Positions 56,841-64,000 of a DNA stretch of 64,000 nt are shown in pieces (the stretch's first letter is position 1; each line of letters starts with the position of its first letter). The DNA comes from Costus lasius (taxonomy: Eukaryota; Streptophyta; Magnoliopsida; Zingiberales; Costaceae). Made by a program: the position numbers and the translations under genes. Location of the stretch: positions 2,356,001 through 2,420,000 of the forward strand of contig JANVAS020000239.1 of NCBI GenBank assembly GCA_027563935.2. Direction: 5' to 3'. Under the pieces are notes generated by a model that saw only the letters and a list, made by a program, of their open reading frames with translations, did no database searches and was not told where the DNA came from.

Positions 56841-58529
56841 TGAAGAGTCCCCTTCAAGGGGGAGCATAACCCTAAAGTGATGGCGCATATAAAACTTTGT
56901 CTTGCGGAAATTAGGGTTATAGGATCAACTTGCATGTTAAATGATCAACTCGATAAAAGGCTAATAAAGATTAATGAAAACGATCATACCATCGCCATAG
57001 CCTAGATGTTGCCTTGGAAGCAAAGAGTCAATTGCTTCTTCTCCAAAGGGATTCGCACACAAGAGGATGATGGCAAACTCTTTGTCGCTCCTTGTGCTAG
57101 CAAGGCTCCAAAGTGTCCTTGATCGAATGGAGAGGGATGAAAACTTCTTGGCAAATTTTTCTTTACCTTCTTCATCCACCTTCTTCACGACACAAGAGAA
57201 AACTTCTTTCGACTAGTGGAGAGGCGAGACGAGAAGAGGCGTCAAAAGAGAAGCGTGGAGCGTGGTCACGTTTAGAGAGTTGCTATCTAAAAATAGCATA
57301 CCACCTCTCAACGTTCACATGCACACACCAAGTCGCAAATCTCTCTTCACCCTTTTGAACCATGCGCTCATTTGAGCTGGTTCACTTTGGTTCGGTTCAC
57401 AAACCAAATAAGCCAAGCAACTAGTCCAAATCATAATTAAACCACAAGGTTCTTGATCTGACCGTTGATCTCTTAATGCTTCTGATCTGACCGATCTAGC
57501 ATCCAATCTCTCAATCGAAGCTTACCGATCTCAATCCCTAATCAATCAAACATGATTAGACCAGATCTCACTCACAATCAGAGATTAAATCCCTTTAAAC
57601 TGAACCCGAACAATTTAGTCCGTACGATCTGACTTAAGTAAGCCATATCATCAAATTGTGCGACCCTGAGGGTTTCCTTTAAATGTCGGTAACGATAATT
57701 CACATTATCACGATCAGTGAGGGGTATCTAGCAACACATCACTGTCTCCCGATATAAAGGAAAGAGTCTTCCAAGACTACACCCATACCACAGCACAAGT
57801 GTGAATCAAATCACAAGGCATGCATATTTCCTTTACCACTGGACGTTCTTATTGGACAAGCGTGTCAAGCTTGTAACTCCAATATGATGAGCATGATTAG
57901 ATCAGATGAACATAGTCACCTGGGTATGGCCATACTCTTTTCTCAATCATCTCATCCAGGGGGCCCCTTTAGAACATCACACTCCTTAAACAAGGAGACG
58001 GCAATCCTATGTCTATCACTAGTGCCCTAACCTGACTCAAGCTCACCATCCAAGATAGCCTATAATCATTATATTTCAAATGATATTTAACTACCTCAAA
58101 ACAATGACAATCATCATTTAGAAAACACAAGTGATCTCAAGTCAGAGGAAATGTGCCACTTGTCATACTCAAGGAATATTCACATTGTGACAAGCAATTG
58201 AATATCCTAGTAGGGTCTGTCCAGTACATCCAATGTACCCATGAGTCTACATCTTATTCCATGCTCGAAGCATCCTATAAGATTAGAACACATATTAGTC
58301 TTAACCATATCAAGGCTGTCTCATGTTCACCAAGATATATCGACTAAGGACACAACAGCATGTCAGCCCAGCTGAACAGCTTTGAGACATTATTCAGAAG
58401 AACATATATTGCAGCAGACAATGTAGCTAACTGAATAACAACCATGCCTATATAAACATAACAGTTTATTACATGATACTGATACATTCCCAAGGCCTCA
58501 AACATTAGGCTTAAGGGCATACCCCAACA
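56841..58529 (-). repeat. 5' LTR of copia element E
   Basis: 1689 bp, nearly identical to the 3' LTR. Stem-loop at 57694-57709, U5 hairpin at 56849-56861. It faces away from the LTR of F, about 300 bp to the right. Confidence 0.95.
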
Positions 58530-58534
58530 ATTTC

Positions 58535-58657
58535 TTTGCATCATATTTGGTTTACTTAGCTAGCGAGAAAACAATTATTTGGTAATTAACAATAAGGTCT
58601 CTATGGATCGATATTTTTATTACTTCGATAATTCCGTGCACTTGCGGAATCCTATCA
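58535..58657 (+). repeat. Athila/Tat-like LTR (N), last part
   Basis: Continues 47646-49433 beyond element E and ends CTATCA, followed by AGTTTT and a tRNA-Asp-like primer site. No gene. Confidence 0.75.
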
Positions 58658-58833
58658 AGTTTTTGACGCCGTTGCCAGGGATTAGTCCAAGGTACACGCG
58701 TGCCAGACTTGTAGTGTTCACTTTCGGGCTATCAAGTTTTTGGCGCCGTTGCTGGGGATTAGTCCAAGGTACATGCATGCCAGACTTGTAGTGTTCCCTT
58801 TCTGGCTATCAAGTTTTTGGCGCCGTTGCCGGG
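58652..58833 (+). repeat. Triplicated LTR-end plus primer-site unit (77 bp)
   Basis: CTATCAAGTTTTTGRCGCCG starts at 58652, 58729 and 58806, giving a strict 77-bp period. The primer-site variants are TGACGCCGTTGCCAGGG, TGGCGCCGTTGCTGGGG and TGGCGCCGTTGCCGGG. The third copy is cut by the start of element F. Confidence 0.92.
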
Positions 58834-60355
58834 TGCTGTATTGTCCTTAGTCGAGATATCTTGGTGAACTTGAGACAGCCTTGATATGATTGAGACTAAT
58901 ATGTGTTATAATCTTATAGGATGCTTCGAGCATGGAATGAGATGTAGACTCATGGGTACATTGGATGTACTGGACAGACCCTACTAGGATATTCAATTGC
59001 TTGTCACAATGTGAATAATCCTTGTATGCAACAAGTGGCATATGTCCTCTGACTTGAGATCACTTGTGTTTCTAAATGATGATTGTCATTGTTTTGAGGT
59101 AGTTCAATATAATTTGAAACATAATGGTTATAGACTATCTTGGATAATGAGCATGAGTCATGTTAGGGCACCAGTGATAGATAAAGGATTGTCGTCTCCT
59201 AGTTTGGAGTGTGATGTTCTAAAGGGGCCCCCCTGGATGAGATGATTGAGAAAGTGTATGGCCATACCCAGATGACTGTGTTCATCTGATCTAATCATTC
59301 TCATCATATTGGAGTCACAGGCTTGACACGCTTGTCCAATAAGAACATCCAGTGGCAAAGGAATCATGGATGCCTAGTGAAGTGGATTCACACTTGTGCT
59401 GTGGTTTGGGTGTAGTCTTGGAAGACTCTTTCCTTTATATCGGGAGACAGTGATGTGTTGCTAGATACCCCTCACTGATCGTGATAACGTAAGTTATCGT
59501 TACCGACATTTAAAGGAAACCCTTAGGGTCGCACAATTTAATGATATGGCTTACTTATGTCAGATCGTGTGGACTGAATTGTTTTGGTTTAGTTTAAAGG
59601 AGTTTAAACTCTGATTGTAAGTGAGATCTGGTCTGATCATGTTTGATTGATTAGGGCTTGAGATCGGTAAGCTTCGATCGAGAGATTGGATGCTAGATCG
59701 GTGAGATCGAGAGCATCGAGAGATGAACGGTTAGATCTTGAACCATTTGGTTTAATGAGATCTGAACCAATGTTGATTTGATTTGGTCTTTGAACCAAAT
59801 GCATTGAACCGAATGAATTGAATCGGTTCACTTATGTGAACGCTTGGTTCGAATGGGAGACGTTCGAAGGTAACGTGGGATTGAATGAGAGGACTTAGTG
59901 CTTTCTATTTTTAGAAAGGCGTTTTTCCTCCTTTGGTTAATTCCCCAACGTTTTCGAATGTGGGGGTTACTCTCTCGCTCTCTCTCGCCGACTTGTGCTC
60001 TTGCGCTCGTCTTGGGTGATCTTCACGCCAAAGGAGAAGGTTCAATCAGCATAGAAGATTCATCTCTTCTCTTCCACACACAAAAGGACACTTGGAGATC
60101 CTTGCTAGCACAAGGAGTCACAAGGAGTAGCCGACCACTCAACTTGTGTGCGTCATCTTTGGAGGAAAGCCTTATCGCCTTCTTCTTCCAAGCCGCCATC
60201 CAAGTAATGGCTATGGTATGATTCCATCTAAGATCTATGCAATTTTAAGTTGATCATATATGATGTATGCGATCCTTATGAAACCCTAATTCCGCTGCCG
60301 AAAAAGAAATTTACATGGCTATGGGTTTCGCCCCCCTCACGAAAGGGGTCCTTCA
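58834..60355 (+). repeat. 5' LTR of copia element F, first ~170 bp missing
   Basis: Begins within the LTR, at the position matching ...TGCTGTAATGTCCTTAG of G, and runs to CTTCA at 60355. The TGTTGGGG end and the TATAAAGG box are absent. Stem-loop GATAACGTAAGTTATC at 59483-59498 and C-run/GGGG hairpin at 60331-60348 are kept. Confidence 0.92.
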
Positions 60356-60357
60356 AT

Positions 60358-60369
60358 TGGTATCAGAGC
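60358..60369 (+). other. Primer binding site of element F
   Basis: TGGTATCAGAGC two bases after the LTR. Confidence 0.95.
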
Positions 60370-62179
60370 GCCAAGGTTATGCATGATCTTATATGATTGC
60401 TTTGCGTTATTGTGATCCATGCTTTGCGTTTATGATTAGATCTAAAACTATCATCATGCGAAATATACATGCTAGCCTTTAGATGTATGTTTATTCTTAA
60501 GTTGCGCATGTATGATGTTTATGTTGGCGCATGTTAATGTTTTTGTCAAAAAAACTTATCTTGCGCCCCCCCCATTAGATCTAAGCGCTTGCTATAAACC
60601 CTTAGACGGGTTAGTAGGGTTGAAATCATCACCTAGTTAAGATCCAACCAGTCTGATCAGACCATCTGACAGCCTAGATGGGTCGACCAGATGGCACCTG
60701 TGCGCAAGCACGAGGTGGCTATAGGTCAACTGCATCAAGAGCATGTAGCGATGTCTGGTTGAGACAACCAGTGAACGCCAAATGAGTTAGGCCCGGGGTC
60801 ACACCCGTTTGCCAGAACTCATGAGGGTCGTTCAGCCCAGCGCATGCATGGTTGACCATTAGGTCAACTCAAGTCAGTTAGGACTTGGTGCATGCAAGGG
60901 CAGTGGATAAGACTAGGTCTGATGAGTGGATCCCTAGTAATGGACCGTTGTAAGGTAGTAAGGCACATAAGAAAATTAAAATTGATTCCAATGGGATTTC
61001 GAAAAATTTTATTTTTATGTAATGGATCACATGTTGATTGCATACCATGATGAGTGTCTATTTCATCTTATGTGGGTTGCCCTTTTAATGTGTGCTATGC
61101 TGGGGCCTGCGTGCCTGGAAATAAATTGTAAATTAATTTTATTGTGATCTGTGTATCACATGTTATTTAATTTATAAATGTGTAATTGACCTGCGAGTCA
61201 ATCTTGTCTAGATAGATTAAATTGTATTTTAATCAGACAAGAGCACACAGCACACTTGCCAGAGGCGCATGCAGCAGTGGCTTGACCAGGTGGGAGGTCC
61301 AGGGTTCGACTCTGGGACAGGCGCATTTACCTGGTGGGCGCACCAGAGCTGCAATGGGCGCTTGGGCCCTGGGTTGGGCCAGATGAGATGCAAAAGACCC
61401 ATGAAGAGCTCAAGTGAAGACTTAAGTTAAATTAAGGTCTTACCTAGGCTTATGGGCTTTTACCACATAAGATCAGCATGCTTTCTATTTATTGTTTATA
61501 TAACTAGAATTGCATGATTTAATCTTCTGCTATCGCCATAGGTTATGCATGATAGTTAAGAAGATAAAAGACCGTTAAAATCCAACGCTAAAATATCAAG
61601 CGCGTATGCCTTCTGACGCGAAACCTCACTGTTCTGACTATCGTTGGGGCCGTGTTGTACCCACTGAGTGGGCACGCCCATCTATCTTCAGACGGTGTGT
61701 GATTACACCTGCGTGCTACAGAGAAGGGATTTATCGCTTCTCGTTGCTCAGCATAGCACGTGGTGGTCCAGGGAGTAGGTCAGGTCAGCTTGACCATGTA
61801 GGCCACATACTGAGCATATGTGAGCTATATGGAGGCAGCCATCTGTGGGATCAGAGACTATGTTGTACCAACTCAGTTGGCACAGTCTGCTGGATTGCCC
61901 AGATGAAGGGGAATCGCACGGGCTGGCGATTGGCAAGGATTGCCTACCAGAAACTAGTGCTTGTACTCTCTGTGCATCTTATCTCGCCTGAGCGGGACGC
62001 GGAGACCAAGTATGAAATCTGGATCCCATCTCACTAAAAGAGTGTTACTCTTTCGGACTGTTTAATGGATTTTTCAGTCAGATAAAATAGTGAGAAAAGA
62101 ATCTTTCTTAAGTCCTGGATTGATTCTAAACATTGATACTGACCTTGCTGTTCTTGCATTGTTGTAGATTACTGCGGCA
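60370..62179 (+). other. Untranslated leader of element F
   Basis: Non-coding, about 1.8 kb. Hairpins at 61660-61672 (CCCACTGAGTGGG, centre base changed from C to G), 61868-61880 (CCAACTCAGTTGG) and 61985-61994 (CGCCTGAGCG). The open frame 61606-62037 is not shared with other copies. Confidence 0.8.
61271..61326 (+). other. tRNA T-arm-like (Pol III B-box-like) module in the F leader
   Basis: A 56-bp segment bounded by direct repeats AGGCGCAT (61263-61270 and 61319-61326). It contains GGAGGTCCAGGGTTCGACTC, close to the B-box region of tRNA-derived SINEs. The stem CCAGG/TCTGG with a GTTCGAC loop lies at 61299-61315. Equivalent modules are in E (55886-55942) and C (44118-44180). G and D have a single AGGAGCAT and no module. 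Confidence 0.65.
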
Positions 62180-64000
62180 ATGAACACCACGAATTTCAAT
62201 GTGCAATCCCTACTGGAAAGGGAGAAGTTTGCTGGGCCAAACTTCTCAGACTGGTACGGACACCTTAAGATTATTCTTAAGGCAGAGAGGAAACTGTATG
62301 TCCTCGAGACGGCTATACCGCCTCAACCCGCTGCGAACGCCGCAAGGGCGGTTCGCGATGCCTATGAAAAGCATGTCAATGATAGCATTGATGTCGCTTG
62401 CCTGATGCTTGCGTCTATGACGCCAGAGCTGCAGCGTCAGCATGAGGATCTATCTGCTATACAAATTATAGCAAACCTCAAGCTGCTGTATGCTGCACAG
62501 GCCAGGACTGAACGCTACAATTTGACTAAGCTTTTCTTTCAGAGCAAACTGGCTGAAGGGAGTCCAGTGGGAGCTCACGTACTCAAGATGATTGGGTACA
62601 AGGAGGCTCTAGAGAAACTGGGACATACCGTCAATCAGGAGCTTGCTGTAGACATCATATTGCAGTCTCTCCCGACCTCTTTCGATCCGTTCATCATTAA
62701 CTTTAATATGAACAAGATTGACTGTACGCCGGCAGAGTTACTGAATATGCTCTTCACTACAGAGCTGACTCTTAAGGGAAAGCCTTCATCCTCTGTCTTG
62801 ATGGTTCCTTCCAGGAACAAGAAGAAGGGGAAGAAGGGCAAAGCCCCTGTCAAGAGCTACAACAAGGCTCTGAAACAAAAGGTTAAGCGGTCGAAGGAAT
62901 ACAGATGTTTCCATTGTGGCCAGCTGGGTCACTGGAAAAAGGACTGTAAAGCGCTCCAAGGAGACAAGAAGGGAAGCATCGCTTCTGGCTCAGGTATTTT
63001 TGTGACTGAGGTCATGTTTTCTTCTTCTATTTCATGGGTGTTGGACACTGCATGTGGAGTTCACATTTGTTCAAATGTACAGAAACTCAAGAGAAGAAGA
63101 CAGGTGGGACAGCATGAGGTGGACCTACGAGTTGGAAACGGGGCACGGGTTGCTGCTGTTGCTGTAGGAGTTTATTACATCTCATTACCATCTGGACTTG
63201 TATTGGAACTAGACAATTGTTACTTTGTACCAAGCATTACGAAAAATATTATCTCTATTCCTGCTCTTGTCAGGAAAGGGTTTTCCTTTGAATGCAATAT
63301 TTCAAAGTGTGTTATTTCTTATGATAATATTGTTTATACTACTGGGTCAATTAACAATGGGTTATTCATGTTGGACATGGAATGTTCTATACAACAAATT
63401 GATATTAAGAAAGCCAAGTATGCTGATAACAGCACCTTGCTATGGCATGGTCGTTTAGGCCATATTAACAAGAAACGCATTAAGCGGTTGCATGACCATG
63501 GACTGCTGGGATCATTCTCCTATGAGGAGGTTGATACATGCAAAGCTTGTTTAATGGGTAAAATGACGAAGTCCCCTTTTTCTAACAAAGGTCAAAGGGC
63601 TTCAGATTTACTTGACCTTATACACAGTGATGTGTGTGGGCCATTTAGTAAACATGCCAGAGGTGGCTATTCATACTTCATTACCTTTACTGATGATTTC
63701 AGTAGATTCGGGTATGTCTATCTCATGAGACACAAGAGTGAATCTTTTGACAAGTTCAAAGAATTCAAAAATGAAGTACAGAATCAGCTAGGCCGAAATA
63801 TCAAGGCACTTCGCTCAGATCGAGGTGGAGAATACCTAAGTCGAGAGTTTACTGACTATCTGAAGGAGTGTGGGATTATCTCACAGCTCACTCCGCCAGG
63901 AACACCGCAATGGAATGGTGTGTCCGAGAGGAGAAATAGAACATTACTTGATATGGTTCGTTCTATGATGAGTCAGGCTACTCTACCTTACTCCTTTTGG
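62180..64000 (+). CDS. Copia element F: gag-pol, 5' part, open to the window end
   Basis: 607 codons without a stop up to the last base. Gag begins MNTTNFNVQSLLEREKFAGP and has the zinc knuckle CFHCGQLGHWKKDC; protease has LDTACGVHIC; integrase zinc finger LWHGRLGHIN...CKACLMGK and catalytic motifs HSDVCG, RSDRGGEY and SERRNRT are present, ending at PYSFW. The start differs from the other copies: their ATG position is ACG here, and an ATG three codons upstream replaces their ACG. RT and RNase H lie beyond the window. In RNA the element would depend on outside promoter activity because its 5' LTR is truncated. Confidence 0.93.
   Translation, partial: MNTTNFNVQSLLEREKFAGPNFSDWYGHLKIILKAERKLYVLETAIPPQPAANAARAVRDAYEKHVNDSIDVACLMLASMTPELQRQHEDLSAIQIIANLKLLYAAQARTERYNLTKLFFQSKLAEGSPVGAHVLKMIGYKEALEKLGHTVNQELAVDIILQSLPTSFDPFIINFNMNKIDCTPAELLNMLFTTELTLKGKPSSSVLMVPSRNKKKGKKGKAPVKSYNKALKQKVKRSKEYRCFHCGQLGHWKKDCKALQGDKKGSIASGSGIFVTEVMFSSSISWVLDTACGVHICSNVQKLKRRRQVGQHEVDLRVGNGARVAAVAVGVYYISLPSGLVLELDNCYFVPSITKNIISIPALVRKGFSFECNISKCVISYDNIVYTTGSINNGLFMLDMECSIQQIDIKKAKYADNSTLLWHGRLGHINKKRIKRLHDHGLLGSFSYEEVDTCKACLMGKMTKSPFSNKGQRASDLLDLIHSDVCGPFSKHARGGYSYFITFTDDFSRFGYVYLMRHKSESFDKFKEFKNEVQNQLGRNIKALRSDRGGEYLSREFTDYLKECGIISQLTPPGTPQWNGVSERRNRTLLDMVRSMMSQATLPYSFW

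Larger units (their letters stand above)
49434..58529 (-). mobile_element. Copia element E, full length, with one nonsense codon, nested in LTR N
   Basis: 9096 bp, flanked by identical ATTTC at 49429-49433 and 58530-58534, ends TG...CA. It reads leftward. The two LTRs are both 1689 bp and differ at about five positions by eye, so the insertion is recent. Confidence 0.96.

Noticed and set aside
61299..61315. A true tRNA gene in the F leader
   Set aside because: Only a T-arm-like stem is present. No acceptor stem or anticodon arm can be drawn.
61606..62037. 143-codon open frame in the F leader, and shorter related frames in D, E and G leaders
   Set aside because: The frame is broken by a stop in G and shifted in F relative to D and E, so protein coding is not conserved. 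The conserved part is better explained by the leader hairpins.
1..64000. A host gene or a virus-derived locus between the elements
   Set aside because: Every interval over 300 bp could be assigned to an LTR, leader, pol or repeat. No envelope-like, coat-protein or cellular domains were found.

Overview
This 64 kb window looks like plant nuclear DNA, because it is made almost entirely of long terminal repeat (LTR) retrotransposons of plant type: Ty1/copia with PR-INT-RT-RH gene order, Ty3/gypsy of chromovirus type, and an Athila/Tat-like LTR. The priming sites match initiator-Met tRNA and, in one case, a tRNA-Asp-like sequence. I found no host gene, rRNA gene or complete tRNA gene. The species cannot be told from the sequence.

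The dominant component is one copia family, present six times. I name the copies A (1-2515, tail only, +), G (10995-22777, +), C (28570-46737, -), D (33170-42291, +), E (49434-58529, -) and F (58834 to the window end, +). A full copy is about 9.0-9.1 kb: LTRs of about 1.65-1.69 kb beginning TGTTGGGGTA, a TGGTATCAGAGC primer site, a leader of about 1.8-1.9 kb, one gag-pol frame of about 1294 codons, and a polypurine tract. Older relatives are H (5672-about 8735, -), B1 (26072-27327, +) and B2 (27381-28569 plus 46738-47645, -).

Layout from left to right. The tail of A sits in the gag start of gypsy J (-), whose 2.7 kb LTR in turn splits the LTR of H. H ends abruptly against a gypsy LTR fragment, K, which is followed by the pol of gypsy L (+). 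L is split by G (TSD GGAGA), and G carries a solo gypsy LTR, M, in its leader (TSD GTTGG). L resumes and ends in its 3' LTR. Next come B1 and the oppositely oriented B2. B2 is split by C (TSD CAGGT), and C is split by D (TSD GTTTC), so nesting is three deep. An Athila-like LTR, N, follows, split by E (TSD ATTTC). N's priming region is repeated three times in tandem and runs directly into F, whose 5' LTR has lost its first part.

By-eye LTR divergence orders the insertions consistently with the nesting: D is youngest (about 3 substitutions), then E (about 5), C (about 14) and G (about 16). D has intact LTRs, priming sites and an uninterrupted polyprotein, so it is the best candidate for a mobile element. 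E has one nonsense codon, C has lost its start codon and has a stop in protease, and G is open but altered in the reverse transcriptase core.

The most interesting non-coding signals are RNA-like structures that are kept while their sequence changes: a GNRA-capped stem-loop in every copia LTR with compensatory stem changes, a hairpin at the U5 end next to the primer site, three hairpins in the leader, a tRNA T-arm-like module present in some leaders, and four hairpins with a shared GAAA-loop motif in the Athila-like LTR.
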